Positions 22,955 through 35,575 are shown, counted from the first letter of the stretch. The stretch is 64,000 nt of DNA from Cladocopium goreaui (GCA_947184155.2 CAMXCT020001090.1:377501-441500); one strand, 5' to 3'. A program made the numbers and translations. The notes: generated from the sequence alone by a model not told the origin.

Positions 22955-23067
22955 ATTAGAAGATTTTCACGATGCCGCGTTCAAAGTTGTTGCGAGGACC
23001 AGTTTACTGATAGAGCTGTGTACTGCTCAGCGCCCGCAACTGCTCATGTGGGGTGGGCCCAGAAATG
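22955..23067 (+). CDS. candidate exon (unknown product)
   Basis: Follows AG and ends at a good GTGAGT donor. It reads LEDFHDAAFKVVARTSLLI then ELCTAQRPQLLMWGGPRNG. Helical, mixed charge, no family recognised. One of the better exon candidates of the 18-53 kb gene set. Confidence 0.4.
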
Positions 23068-23492
23068 GTGAGTCAAACTTGGGGCGACCTGAAAATAGCC
23101 AGTGAAATGATGTTAAATGGGTCAAGTGAAGATAAACCAATGAAATCCATCTATTTTTTTTTGGGGGGGTGGCGAATTTAGGGGGTCGCTTGACGCCTTG
23201 ACGGAAGATGCCATATGCCAAATGGAGTCATGGCACCTATGATTTTCCTACATGAAACGTCTCATTCCTTAACAGATTACAGGGGAGTTTTGGAGTGGAC
23301 CGGTGGGAAGCGGCGATTTGAAGGAACCAAGAGGGAAGTATTCGTATCGTATGATATACAGACAAATTTAAATATGGAAAAAATAAGAGCACACACACCC
23401 GCACACACACACACACATATATATATATTATACAGTGTATGCAGCTCATCTCAATTTTGCCCACTTCTGGTAGTCGGAATGTCTCCTCACAG

Positions 23493-23548
23493 GTGAACGA
23501 ACCTCCACGAGGTGGATGGAAACTCCCAGATGAGGAGAGCCACTGGGG
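23493..23548 (+). CDS. candidate exon (unknown product)
   Basis: After an AG|G acceptor, reads VNEPPRGGWKLPDEESHWG before a GT. A weaker candidate lies just upstream at 23283-23340. The stretch 23600-24480 holds a possible minus-strand frame (23621-23878) and a degenerate half of a family-1 element near 23970, neither well supported. Confidence 0.35.
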
Positions 23549-24500
23549 GTGTCTCAATGGCGGGGGAAAATCGGGAAACATCAAGAAGACGTGGGATTTT
23601 GGGATGTTTTTACCAGTTTTTTAGGTTTTTTTCCTATGTTTTTTTTTTTTTAATAAATCATGGTTGATAGAGAGTGGTGATTTGCCTTGGCAGTGGAAAA
23701 TCGAATGTGATTTTTCAAGCCAAGGGTATACCCAGCAACCATCATTATTCATGGTAGCAGTGAAGTAATTCCTTGGGATACCAGCAGTGTCCAAGTAGGG
23801 GGCCGTGCCCGCGAACATGTTGTATAGTGACTGTAGTGCTGGGGACAACTGGGCGATCTTATTTTGAAGCAACAACAATAAGTTGGAGTTTGATTTGAGA
23901 GAGCTGACTGCCAGATTTTTTTTTGATGGTCATTTCCTTGGCTCATAAAATCCAACCCTTCCTTGGCTTACTGATTTGGTAATCAAATATGGCAATGAAA
24001 AAATCGCCATGAATATATGATTTTCCCAGTAGGACCTCCACTTCTAGGGGTTTCCCATTCAAAACCCATTGAATCACCATGGTAAAACCCATCAAATCAA
24101 CATTTATCACGGGATTTTCCCATGTACCAAAGGGATCACCGCAGGTCATTTCCTACCGGCATCACCGCAGGAGCGTGGGCTTTTGCCGAAGGCTTTCTTC
24201 ACCAAAGGTCTACAGGCGAAAGGTGTTTCAAAGGAGGCTGGAGGGGGGCGGTTTTCCAATGTTTTCGCGAGTGATCTAAGGGTTCATGGTGACATGTTTT
24301 TCCATGTTTTTCCCACACAGATATACTTACATACATACCATTACATACCATTACATTACATGCCCATTTCCATTTGCATTTAAATTTACATTTCATAAAT
24401 ACATATAGGGGTGAAGGCTTTATTTGTTTACTTATGATGGTATTTATGGTATGTTCTTTTTTTCCCTATTTGAGTTAGGAACGGTAGAAATTTGCCTGAG

Positions 24501-24575
24501 CCCCACTGCGAGGTCGTTCAGTCCATAGTGTCGAAGGTGGTGCACCAGGCGCACGCCGCGACCTTTCGGCAGATG
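24501..24575 (+). CDS. candidate exon (unknown product)
   Basis: Exactly 25 codons between AG and GT, reading PHCEVVQSIVSKVVHQAHA then ATFRQM. Amphipathic helix-like. No family recognised. Confidence 0.4.
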
Positions 24576-24605
24576 GTGACCTTCAAGAGTTTCATCATTT
24601 CATCA

Positions 24606-24803
24606 TGATATTTTGGACTATTTTGGAATATTTATTTTGGGATATTTTGGAATATTTATTTTGGAATATCTTGGAATATTTATTTTGGGATATTTTGGAA
24701 TATTTATTTTGGACTATTTTGGAATATTTATTTTGGGATATGTTGGAATATTTATTTTGGAATATTTTGGAATATTTATTTGGGATATTTTGGAATATGT
24801 TTC
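24606..24803. repeat. 24-base AT-rich tandem repeat
   Basis: About eight copies of a 24-base unit TTTTGGGATATTTTGGAATA plus TTTA. Frames through it read ILEYLFWD repeats because 24 is a multiple of three. It follows directly after a candidate exon. Confidence 0.9.
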
Positions 24804-25018
24804 TGAGGAATTTTGCATATACCCCAAAAGTTCATACCCCAGAATCTGGAATTTGGCAATTTGCAGGGGCAACATTGTTGGCATCTTTTGGGATATGTTT
24901 GGTCCAATTTTTGGGTCCCTGACCCCCTGTTGACACAGTTGTTTTTCCTGGATTGGGTTGAGTCAGCAGCAGCAGCGACCAGTCAATGACTCGAGTTGTG
25001 TTTCAAAAGCACTTCCAG

Positions 25019-25946
25019 GTTTTTGTTGAACACAGGGCCCTCATCCAAAACGGCCGCGACCCCCTTGGTAGCTCTGTGGCTTGCAGGATGCTGACGGCAA
25101 AATGTCAGCATTCCGGCGGAAAGGAGGCGGGATGCCCAGTTGGCATCCCATATATTAATTATTAATGTATTCTATTGCTGGCACCTAGTTGGATTCGCCA
25201 CGATTCAACAGCAGCCCGTGGTTGCTCAACTTGCTTGGCTGATTCCATCGAACACACATGTATATGAATGTATATGATATATATATATGATATATATATA
25301 TATATATACATCTAAAATGATATACACCTGTTTTGCTGTACAATGTACAATGTAAAACTACGTGTTTTCGGCAATTTTTCACATGTCGACTGGGCACATG
25401 TTGACCTTGGATCCCGCGATCCCATACGCCAGGTGTCAGCTTTGATGAGGAGTGGGCCAAGTTGGAAGATCCGCCCTGCGAGGTGGGAAAAATGGCCAAT
25501 GTCTTAACATGTAACGAAAATATAGCACCACACCCCCACAAGGTAGGAAAAATACACATTCTATCCACATTTGTATGCATTTGTACATGGTGGTACATCA
25601 CTTTCCGCTGCTTTTGAGGGGGTTACTATGATTTTTCATGCCATCCAGAATGATCATCGCAGTCAAGCAACTGCCCAATGGCACCGGTAAAACCTCCAAA
25701 TGGGCTACACCACTTAATACAATAATTATTGCAATGATTTTTTTTGCCATCTCAAACCTATTGTGGCAAGCATGGATTTAACCAATTTAACCATCAAAAT
25801 CCAGGCTTTCCCCTAAATGTTTGATGGATTTTCATAGAGGTAACCACTCATTCAATCCTCATATTCCCATATTTTACCATGGCTTTCCGGAAAAAAAAAA
25901 ACACCAGGCCCAAGCCGCATGGCAAGCGGGCGTGGAGCAACTCCAG
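25019..25946 (+). CDS. cluster of short candidate exons (unknown product)
   Basis: Four AG-flanked pieces: 25019-25067 (FVEHRALIQNGRDPL, GT donor), 25087 to about 25138 (DADGKMSAFRRKGGGMP), 25433-25482 (VSFDEEWAKLEDPPC, GT donor) and 25908-25946 (AQAAWQAGVEQLQ, 13 codons, GT donor). Phases between them were not fully reconciled, so some limits are wrong or exons are missing. No family recognised. Confidence 0.35.
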
Positions 25947-26028
25947 GTGGATGGTTGGATGGTTTGTTAAACAGGGTGAATGCACATGATATTACATCAA
26001 ATGATACATCAAACACTTATTTAATTAA

Positions 26029-26138
26029 CCCTCTGGTAATTTAATTTAAGACACTTTTTGCGAAAATGGTGATTTATTACAGTTGATTTACCCATTAAAC
26101 GTGGTGATTTTTCATTGTTATGTTAGTTTACCGGAGGG
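26029..26138. mobile_element. family-1 inverted-repeat element
   Basis: Left end CCCTCTGGTAATTTAATTTA, right end GTTATGTTAGTTTACCGGAGG: imperfect inverted repeats around a centre rich in ATGGTGATTT words shared with other copies. Confidence 0.7.
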
Positions 26139-26609
26139 TATCATATGATATGTATATAATACATATGTACTGTATATATATATATAAGATGTCCAGTCAT
26201 CCTGGAGTAGATATAGAACTTTGATGACATTTCCATATTCTATTCACTCCGGGATGACTATACATATATATATATATGCAGATAGTTATACTGTATACTG
26301 CTTTTTGCGTGTGAATACTTGGGAATGTTGAATAAAAAGGAAAGCATAGGATAATTTTGGAACAAGTGCAGTAAAACCATCTCCAGTTGGGGTGAAAGAA
26401 CAATGGTATAACGAGGATTGCAAAATAAGGCCGATAAGTTGGGATTTATATATAATATGCATATACACACATATATATATAGTATATAATTATATATATA
26501 ATATTATATTTCTCTCTTTCTTTCTTTCTTTATTTTTTTTGGTAGCCCCAGACTTGGCCACACATGTCCACCTATCACTCCAAGTAGGGAGGTATAACAG
26601 ATATACATA

Positions 26610-26728
26610 CCATCCAGTAATCAAATGTGGCAATGCAACATTGCCCATTTCTATATTCTATACGATTTTTCCATTCAAATCTTCATTTATAAGGATTTTT
26701 CCATTGCTACGTTTGATTACGAGAGGGC
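26610..26728. mobile_element. diverged family-1 element
   Basis: Left part CCAGTAATCAAATGTGGCAA and right part TTGCTACGTTTGATTACGAG are inverted over about 18 bases. It directly borders the 26745 CATA array. Confidence 0.5.
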
Positions 26729-26744
26729 GCACACACATATATAT

Positions 26745-27450
26745 GCATACACACATACATACATACATACATACATACATACATACATACATACATACAT
26801 ACATACATACATACATACATACATACATACATACATACATACATACATACATACATACATACATACATACATACATACATACATACATACAACATACATA
26901 CAACCATACATACATACATACATACATACATACATACATACATACATACAAAACCATACATATACCATACATACATACATACATACATACCATACATACA
27001 TACATACATACATACATACATACATACATTACCATAACATACCATACCATACCATACATTACCATACATACATACCCATACATACCCATACCATACATAC
27101 ATACATTACATTACATTACATTACATTTACATACATTAATTACATTACATACACATCATACATACACATATAACTTACATATACAACATACAATACACAT
27201 ATATATTATACATATACATACATAGACATACATATACATACATATACATACACTACCTACACATACCTACATAACATACATACACATACATACATATACA
27301 TACATACATACATACATACATACATACATACATACATACATACATACTACATACATATACGTACATACATACATATACATACTACATATACACATACATA
27401 CATACATACATATATACACATACATACACATACATACATATACATACATA

Positions 27451-27482
<32 letters not shown>

Positions 27483-27572
27483 CATACACATGATACATAC
27501 ATACATACATACATACATATACATACATATACATACATATACATACATATACATACATATACATACATATAC

Positions 27573-27615
<43 letters not shown>

Positions 27616-27712
27616 CATATATACATACATATATACATACATATATATATATACATACATACATACAGACAGACACATACATACAGACACATACATATAA
27701 ATACTAGTGTAA
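26745..27712. repeat. CATA tetranucleotide array, about 1 kb
   Basis: Nearly pure CATA from 26745 to 27030, then CATACC, CATTA and CATATA variants. Frames on both strands ([16 protein letters not shown]) are repeat artefacts. No exon inside. Confidence 0.95.
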
Positions 27713-27777
27713 GTAACGCACAGCATCCTGATATTTTGCATGTGTGTGCAAACGCACACGCACAACGCCATGCCAGG

Positions 27778-28020
27778 AGAGCTTGATGCAGGAGTTTGGA
27801 GTGCCAGGTGGGAGGCTCGAAGGTGAGCTGTGCTTGCTTTCCATATCTCTATGTTGATGGGAAAACCATGGGAAAATCATGGCTAAACTGGGCTTGGAAT
27901 CTGGAAGATGCATTTCCGCAGACATTGAGATGTTTTTCGGCTTTTTGGGGGTAGAGGCCCCGAAGCGCACCTTCACTTCTCTTGCAAGCCAATTTTTGGA
28001 GCGCTCGCCATTGCAATACT
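27778..28020 (+). CDS. two candidate exons (unknown product)
   Basis: 27778-27823 ([15 protein letters not shown], between AG|G and GT) and 27922 to about 28010 ([19 protein letters not shown] then [16 protein letters not shown]). Both sit right after the CATA array. Donor of the second is not fixed. No family recognised. Confidence 0.35.
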
Positions 28021-28072
28021 TGGGCACATGAGATGTTCACATGATGTCCGTCTGTGAGTTCAGAGCCGAATG

Positions 28073-28130
28073 CATGGATAGATGGATGGATGAATGGATG
28101 GATGGTTGGATGGATGGACAAAATGCGATT
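28073..28130. repeat. ATGG microsatellite
   Basis: About twelve GATG/GATGGATG units. A poly-T run follows at 28184-28195. Confidence 0.85.
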
Positions 28131-28544
28131 CGATTGGATGAATTGATCCACTCTGGCAATAAAACCTGGAAAAAAACACACATTTTTTTTTTTTATCAAT
28201 CGATAGGTGATGCTCCAATGAAAAACTTGGGTTTGCCATTGCCATGTTTGATTCCTGTAGGAACTTCCTTTTCGTCTAAGGAGCTCACGTAGTGGAGTCC
28301 GCCCACCCCTACGAAGCGAAGGCGGGACCATTGCCCCTTCTTTTCGTGTTCCTGGTCTTAAAGCTGGTGCGGTCTGATCATTCTTGTCACATGGTGATTC
28401 ACCCCGAGTTGATCCTGGTGTAGTGTAGGTAGAAACTCATTGTAACACCAGTTTCTGATGCCTGTAATGGGCATATTGGGGCATGTAGCTTCCCTAGGGA
28501 GGCATCAAGCCCATCAAGCATCTCATCGGCTTCCGATGGCCCAG

Positions 28545-28648
28545 GGCTTCCGCTGGACCAAAGAGGTTTCCATCAAGGGCGCCTCAGCTCTAGTCGTTCA
28601 CTTCTACGAAAAGAGCTGCACCTACGACGCTTGGCGTTTCGGAGCCAG
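28545..28648 (+). CDS. candidate exon, beta-sandwich-like strand pattern
   Basis: After AG|G, reads GFRWTKEVSIKGASALVVH then FYEKSCTYDAWRFGARG. The pattern I-GA--L-V-F------T---D resembles the first half of the repeat found in HERC/ZZEF-type large proteins, where it is followed by an SDG...WGF half such as the one at 47532. Alignment is weak. Confidence 0.42.
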
Positions 28649-28654
28649 GGGGTG

Positions 28655-29264
28655 ATGGCAGGGCAGTGGCAGCCGCAAGGTTGAGTAATGTATAGCAATG
28701 TTGAATGGCGATGGGAAATGTAAGATGAGTCAGAGTCATACACCCCTATGTTTGTCAGTTTTATACTTGATTTTGCGATGGCTATTGATCCCTTTTCATT
28801 CTTGGTTTCATGTCACAGTCCTTCAAATTCTTCTGCAGATGGGTTTGTTGCAAATGCACCGTACTCGTTTCGGGCACCATCACGACTCCCTGGATACAAA
28901 AAGCCCGCAGGGTTTGATCCCAGTACTGAGGATAGCTCCACCCGCCTTTGCATCTTCTCGGGTGGGCTGCCGCGGGATGCCGCGGGTCCAGGCGGGCTGG
29001 GGAGGATGCGAGATGCCTAAAATAGTTGGATTGGTAGAGTTTTCTAGGAGGTGTCCTAAAATAGGGATACCTCCAAATCATCCATTTTAGTAGGATTTTC
29101 CATTACGAAGCATCCACTTAAATGATCTTAAATGGGCACCCCCATGGAAACCCCCAAATCATAGATGTTGGTAAAGTGGTTGAGTTTTCTTGGTGAAGCT
29201 TAAGGTCAAATCTGCATGGGTCGATCTTTGTGGCCTCGGGGGCTCCCTCCATCAACCCTGGCAG
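28655..29264. other. no exon fixed; weak frames only
   Basis: A GC-richer patch at 28900-29000 is open in two plus frames but has no clean splice sites. Otherwise intron-like. Confidence 0.35.
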
Positions 29265-29320
29265 GTGCGCGAGTGGAACTTCACACCTGCTGAGGGCTTG
29301 GGCGCAGAATATGATACCAA
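29265..29320 (+). CDS. candidate exon (unknown product)
   Basis: AG|GTGCGC to a GT donor; reads VREWNFTPAEGLGAEYDT. No family recognised. Confidence 0.38.
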
Positions 29321-29519
29321 GTAGAAGCGTCACAATGCTTGGTGATTCTGTTCTTAAAGGATTTAAAGGGGTGCCATCCATTTCACTTATTCTTCTTGTT
29401 TTTTGCTACCCATGATACCCCAAGCAAAAACTGCTAGACATCTAGCCAACAACTAGCTAAGGTATGTCAGGGGCACCACCTCGCACAATTCCATTGTATA
29501 TGTTTTTTTTCAACATATA

Positions 29520-29638
29520 CCCTTTGGTTATTTAACATAGCCATGGAAAATGGCCCATAGAAATAGATGATTTTCCCAGCTCGAAACCTCCATTAAAAAT
29601 GGTGATTTTCCATGGCTATGTTAGTCATAACCAGATGG
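29520..29638. mobile_element. family-1 inverted-repeat element (tandem pair, first)
   Basis: Left end CCCTTTGGTTATTTAACATA, right end inverse TATGTTAGTCATAACCAGAT. It lies 18 bases before another copy in the same orientation. Confidence 0.75.
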
Positions 29639-29656
29639 TATATTTTTCAACATATA

Positions 29657-29756
29657 CCCTCTGGTAATTTAACATAGCTATTGAAAATGACCATTTATAG
29701 ATGGTTTACCCATTGAAAATGGTGATTTTCCATAGTTATGTTAGTTTACCAGAGGG
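29657..29756. mobile_element. family-1 inverted-repeat element (tandem pair, second)
   Basis: 100 bases; left end CCCTCTGGTAATTTAACATA, right end TATGTTAGTTTACCAGAGGG, matching over 18 of 20 positions in inverse. Close in sequence to the copy at 47908-48007, so this is a good family reference. Confidence 0.85.
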
Positions 29757-30405
29757 CATCCCACGTAACGTTGCTTTTCCCATGATACCCCCCCATATGG
29801 GTGACATATCCCCATCATTGATATGGGGCACCGAGGTTGCAGCCAGCGAGTCTGGGGCACCGTGCTGGAGCGAAGCGCTGGGATGTGGAAGGCTCGCCAT
29901 CCGCCATGGGGTGATGGCGGGAATCTATAGCTACACCAACAAACTAACAAAAACTGACTACAGACATCTATAGACTATAGTTATTTTGAATGTTATTTTC
30001 ATGATTTGTCATGTATATTTTAACTAGAATTTTAAGGGAGCCTCGTTCCATGGCACCACAACGACAAACCCGCCGGACTGCTAGGTCTTGCTTGACCGCA
30101 GGGTGCCAAGATGCATCAAGATGCTGGTGATCGTGATGGCATTGATGGCATTGACATGGCGGCCATGCCTTGACTATGGCCATGCTCATGATGATGCTGT
30201 ATAATACCATCTAGCACTGGGTGTAATTTGTTCCATTCCAATTTTTTAATCACCATGTGAAATTGGTAAAATCATCGAACTAAATGGGCCATGTCGGCAA
30301 TAAAGTGTTGAATCACTAGAGGGTATCCCATGAATATTCCGACAATCTACCAATTAAATCAGATGATTCATCTCCCTTTTGAATGCTAAACAATGGATCA
30401 TTTCC

Positions 30406-30462
30406 AGTCAGCTATGTCAGCTATGTCAGCTATGTCAGCTATGTCAGCTATGTCAGCTATGA
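30406..30462. repeat. 9-base tandem repeat GTCAGCTAT
   Basis: Six perfect copies. A GC-rich patch after it (30465-30580) is open as DWRVSVQSNPHEVRRPAQQ and may include an exon, with no splice sites fixed. Confidence 0.85.
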
Positions 30463-31042
30463 CTGGAGGGTCTCAGTTCAGTCAAACCCACACGAGGTCA
30501 GACGCCCGGCACAACAGCTGCGCCGGCTGCAGAGTGGCCCCAGCTCGGAGATGCAGTGCAGGCGATGCTGCGATGCCATGATCGTATCCTCAGTACTTGA
30601 TATAATATTGAATCAGTTTATTGCAATGTCATTTTAATGATTTTATAAATTCTTACTGGTTTTGGAATATCAAATTTACTGTAGTTTACTTCTTTTTCGG
30701 CAGACATTCTTTGGTTTCGTCTCTTGAAAGATGGGTCGCCACAATCATTTGGAGCCAAAGAATAGAACGCCGGCGCCAGAGTTGAAAAACTCGGCGTGCT
30801 GGCAAAGAATCAGGACCGGCATGGACCACCTGCAATTATAAGGGTTCATTGGGGGTTTCTGGGCCAACCTTTGTTAGATACTTTGGTACTTTAATCTTTT
30901 GTTACTAGAAATTAATTAGTCTATTTTGGCAGGTATCTATGATTCACCGTGTTTTATGAACCACCAGCAACCACGTCTGGTTTTTTTTGGCTAGGGAAAA
31001 TCCCAGGGGTTTCAGGGTTTCATAGTTCCCAGCCGATGTCAG

Positions 31043-32105
31043 GCCAAGTATTTGCACGGGATGTGGTTCCCAGCCAAGATCTCGGCCATCAAGGCGTTGG
31101 CCCAGTGGCCCTGGGAAGTTTGGGTGGGAGGTTTCTGCGATTCAAAAGTGGGCAACAAGAACAGATGAATCTGGCAGTGTGTCAAAACCTTGTACCCCTG
31201 GTGAACATCAAAATAGCTGGTAAATGGATGTTCATCCCCCTAAAAATGGATTAAAATGGTATTAATAGGTATTGATCCATACCCATCTGGGAACCGTGTA
31301 AACTGATAACTGGTCGGTACAGACAAACATTGAGAAATACATCTTGCCTATTCTTGCCTTATTTTCAGACCTACTGGTATTTGGAACGACCCCCAATTCC
31401 AAGCCACCTATTTTTGGACCAATTTTTTTGCCCGAACTGCGATCTAGCAATCTCAGATGGAAAAGGGACACATTCATTGAAAAACATGTGCAAGTACCAT
31501 CAAGTACCCCCTAAAGATCCTTCAAGTGATCATGAGTGATCTTGGGATGATTTCCCATGCCTAAAAAATCACGAGATGAGTTTTTGTTTGGCCAGCGGTT
31601 ACCTCCACGACTCATACGTCATCGTTCACAACATGGTAAGCCCAAAGTCAGACATTTCTTCAAGGGAAACGCACAAACTTTGATAGTTTTCCTTGCATCT
31701 TGGCAGGTTGAGGGGTCCATGCCTCAGTGACAGGGCAGGGATGTTTGAACCCAGTATTGACCTGTATTTGGCCGCTAACACTAGGTGGATTATGCAGATG
31801 TGGTTGCTCGCAGCTGTGTGTACAAGCGCGTCCCTCCCAAGGATTTGCTTTATTTTTTGTGGTAGTGAGCAGCAGCTGTATTCGTTAAATCTCCGCATCG
31901 TGGGTTACCAAAAGTTGAGATTTTCTTGCTATGCACCACCCTCCGGTAGTCAAACAGGGCTTAAAAAAAACGATAAATATATGATAGATATTGATGATGT
32001 TCCCAGCTAGAAACCTCCATTGGTTCCCTCCATTTACATAGACCACCTCTAAGGGGAATCAAAACCTTCACCGTGGACTGGGATGATGGGGACTACCGGG
32101 ACAAG
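31043..32105 (+). CDS. Tudor-like module split over three candidate exons
   Basis: 31043-31123 (AKYLHGMWFPAKISAIKAL, 27 codons, GT donor), 31596-31635 (GYLHDSYVIVHNM, GTAAG donor) and 32054-32105 (IKTFTVDWDDGDYRDK, GC donor). The G-WFPAKI strand followed by a VDWDDGDxxD strand is the hallmark of Tudor/agenet/MBT-type barrels, which bind methylated residues. Phases between the pieces were not fully reconciled, so the middle piece may not belong. Confidence 0.42.
31172..31286 (-). mobile_element. family-2 inverted-repeat element, copy B (reverse)
   Basis: Reverse complement of the 8514 and 54383 copies with only a few differences and a small extra segment near 31245. It sits in the intron between the first two Tudor-like exons. 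Confidence 0.7.
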
Positions 32106-32368
32106 GCGAGGACGTTTGAAAAACGAGGCTAAGGGGCACCTCACTTTGGCATGGAGGAAGTTCTGATCAATTGGATCTTGGGGTATCTGTATATACATAT
32201 ATTTATATATATATATATAAACAGTTTAATAATTTATCACTACATATCTACATATTATCATATCTACATCTACGACATATATATCATTATATATCATTAT
32301 AAATATATCCATATCTATAGCTTTATCTATATTTACAACTTCTAAATCTAAGACTTATCTTACGCCAG

Positions 32369-32447
32369 GAGAAGCGGCGCGAAGAGATTCAGCCCAGGGG
32401 CGGGGGTCCAGTGCCAGAGCTGGCCGCGTCGGGGCTCCTGCTGTGGA
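32369..32447 (+). CDS. candidate exon (unknown product)
   Basis: After AG|G reads EKRREEIQPRGGGPVPELA then ASGLLLWK, before a GA donor. Highly charged then hydrophobic. No family recognised. Confidence 0.38.
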
Positions 32448-32459
32448 AGACCTGGGGAA

Positions 32460-32660
32460 AAGGTGACATTGGAATCATGAGAAAATCATGGGAAAACATT
32501 GGAACATGATGGGAAAACATTGGAAAATGATGGGAAACCATAGGAAAATGATGGGAAAACATAGGAAAATAGTGGGAACGCATGGGACAATTATAGGAAA
32601 ATATGGGAAGATCATGGAAAAACATAGGAAGACAATGAACATTAATGGGTAAAATCATGG
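32460..32660. repeat. degenerate ATGGGAAAACATAGGAAA repeat
   Basis: About ten copies of an 18-21 base unit, the reverse complement of the T-rich words at 6330-6425. Confidence 0.8.
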
Positions 32661-32999
32661 GAACATGGGTTTGGAGGGAACATGGGTTGAACGCCTAAAA
32701 AATGTGATTGGAAGATGCTTTTTCTGGTGGAGAGAGTTTCCGCTGCTTCCAGAGTCCACGAAACGGAAAGGATGGCTTCCGCCTCAGGGAGATATAAATG
32801 GGTGTGTCTTCTGAAATGGAATAGCTAGTAAGAACTGTTTTTTTTGAGGAACTCAAAGTGAGCGAGGCAATGTTGGCCAACATTTGATCAAAACCCGCCC
32901 AGGGAACGCAACGTGGAAGATGCCCCAGCCTCAACTGGGGCATGGTGGTGATGGTCGTACTCTGAATTCCCCCCTATGACTCTATGACATTCCGGGAAG

Positions 33000-33522
33000 T
33001 ATGTGTGTTTGCATGTATGCATGTATGCATGTATGCATGTATGTATGTATGTATGTTAGTTATGTATGTATGTATGTTAGTTATGTATGTATGTTAGTTA
33101 TGTATGTATGTATGTTAGTTATGTATGTATGTATGTTAGTTATGTATGTATGTATGTATGTTAGTTATGTATGTATGTATGTATGTTAGTTATGTATGTA
33201 TGTATGTTAGTTATTTATGTATTTATGTTAGTTATGTATGTATGTATGTTAGTTATGTATGTATGTATGTGTGTATGTATGTATGTATGAATGTATGTAT
33301 GTATGTATGTATGTATGTATGTTAGTTATGTATGTATGTATGTTAGTTATGTATGTATGTATGTTAGTTATGTATGTATGTTAGTTATGTATGTATGTAT
33401 GTATGAATGTATGTATGTATGTATGTAATGTATGTATGTATGTATGTATGTCTGTATGTATGTATGTATGTATGTATGTATGTATGTATGTATGTATGTA
33501 TGTATGTATGTATGTATGTATG

Positions 33523-33553
<31 letters not shown>

Positions 33554-34235
33554 TGCATGCATGCATGCATGTATGCATGTATGTATGTATGCATGTATGC
33601 ATGTATGCATGTATGCATGTATGCATGTATGCATGTATGTATGCATGTATGCATGTATGCATGTATGCATGTATGCATGTATGCATGTATGCATGTATGC
33701 ATGTATGCATGTATGCATGTATGCATGTATGCATGTATGTATGTATGTATGTATATAATGTATGTAATGTATGTAATGTATGTAATGTATGTAATGTATG
33801 TAATGTATGTAATGTATGAATGTATGTATGTATGTATGTATTAATGTAATGTAATGTAATGTAATGTAATGTAATGTAATGTAATGTAATGTATGTATGT
33901 ATGTATGTTTGTATGTTTGTATGTTATGTATGTATGTATGTATGTAATGTTATGTTATGTTATGTTATGTTATGTATGTATGGATGTATGTATGTATGTA
34001 TGTAATGTTATGTTATGTTATGTTATGTTATGTTATGTTATGTTATGTTATGTATGTATGGATGTATGGATGTATGGATGTATGGATGTATGTATGTATG
34101 GATGTATGGATGTATGGATGTATGCATGTATGCATGTATGCATGTATGCATGTATGCATGTATGCATGTATGCATGTATGCATGTATGCATGTATGCATG
34201 TATGCATGTATGCATGTATGCATATGTATATATAT
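33000..34235. repeat. TGTA / TGCA tetranucleotide array with ATGTTAGTT inserts, 1.2 kb
   Basis: Pure TATG runs, a higher-order unit containing GTTAGTTATG (33050-33385), TGCATGTA alternation (33550-33735), GTAATGTAT, GTAAT and GTTAT pentamers, and GGATGTAT units. It is the reverse complement type of the 26745 and 39795 arrays. No gene inside. Confidence 0.95.
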
Positions 34236-34732
34236 ATATATGTATATATATATGTGTATATATATATACATATGTATATATATATCTACCTATGTATCTC
34301 TATATCTATATCTAAATCTATACCTACCAAGTCCAAGCATGACCTTCAAACATTGGCACACTATCCATCACCCACATGGCAACAAGTTCGATTAGTCTAT
34401 GCAGAATTGTCGTCTACGACCGATCCGGCAACCGAAAGACAGCTTTGTTGAGTTTGTGATGGAAGCTTGCCATGCTGACTAGACAAATGTAGGCAACTTA
34501 TCAAGCTACATGGGCCATGTTCATCCATTTTCCTTCGCAAACTGCAGAATTTCTGGACAATTTTCCACACGTTTATAATCCATCAATCCATTCGTATCTC
34601 AATATGAACCTCCCCCAAAATTATAGGATGAATCTGATTTTCCTAGATATTCATGAGTGGAAAACATGGAGAAGTTATTGTTCTCCTTAAACCCCACCCA
34701 TTTTGCTGGGGAATTTCCCAAGCTGACACCAG

Positions 34733-34821
34733 GTGGAGGTTTATCGACAGGCCGTGCCCAAGGACGCCACGGCGCAATGCTTTGCACATTGCAAGGAGGC
34801 GCCAAGGGCGGAGCTGCTGAA
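34733..34821 (+). CDS. candidate exon (unknown product)
   Basis: AG|GTGGAG to a GA donor, reading VEVYRQAVPKDATAQCFAH then CKEAPRAELLK. Coding-like composition with GC-rich third positions. A family-2 element begins 5 bases after it. Confidence 0.45.
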
Positions 34822-34826
34822 GATTT

Positions 34827-34926
34827 GGGTATGGGTCAATACCTATAGATACATTTTTAGTGGGATGAACATCCATTTACCAGCTATTTTGGGGTTCACT
34901 AGGTACCAAGGTTTTGACCCATCCCC
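34827..34926 (+). mobile_element. family-2 inverted-repeat element, copy C
   Basis: GGGTATGGGTCAATACCTAT to AAGGTTTTGACCCATCCCCA, the most symmetric copy: the ends GGGTCAATACCT and AGGTTTTGACCC are inverse. It begins right at the donor of the preceding candidate exon. Confidence 0.75.
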
Positions 34927-35575
34927 ATTTATCTTTGTTGAGAACCTTTCAAAGTGTCGGACACCTTATCTGAGGCATGGAGAAAAAAAAGCCGAGGGCT
35001 AGAATCCAGGAGGTCCATGGTTTGAGAAGATTCACAGATCCAACATATCCGGTATACATTTAGTATACATATTCCAGATCCACAACATGCTCAACATATT
35101 TGAGGAACCCGACCTTTGGTCATTTGGGAGGTCCAACATGCTCCAAACTCACGGCCCCCCTGTCCAAGTCAAGTGTTGGCAGAAATTTGCGGTTTACGAA
35201 TGCTAGACTTGGGCCCCTTAGATTTTATCCATTGAGAAGGGGGTCTGGCCCTACTATTTTAGGGGCTGGAGCCCGCCTGTGGCCAACAATCAGGTATGAA
35301 AAGGGCCATGAAGGGTTTGTAATGTGCTAAACCAAGGTCAACCCAACAATAAACCATTTTGAATAGAGTCGAGGTTTATTAGAGTTTATATTATTTTACA
35401 TGGTTTTATGAGTGGCCATACTGCTAAATAATTATTTGGGATGATGTAAAACGACCCCAGATGGTTGGCTAATGGATGTTAATGGGGGTTGGTTTGTGGC
35501 CTTGGGTTTACAACATTATTCCCTTCCAACAAACCTGCAAGGATTATCAAGGATTGCAATCCGCCAGCAGCCCAG

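Noticed and set aside
23621..23955. Minus-strand frame reading LYNMFAGTAPYLDTAG
   Set aside because: Plausible composition but no splice sites or family, and all supported coding here is on plus.
26392..27771. Frames up to 277 codons ([16 protein letters not shown])
   Set aside because: CATA array artefacts on both strands.
33001..34451. Frames of CMYVCMHV type over the TGTA array
   Set aside because: Simple-repeat artefacts.
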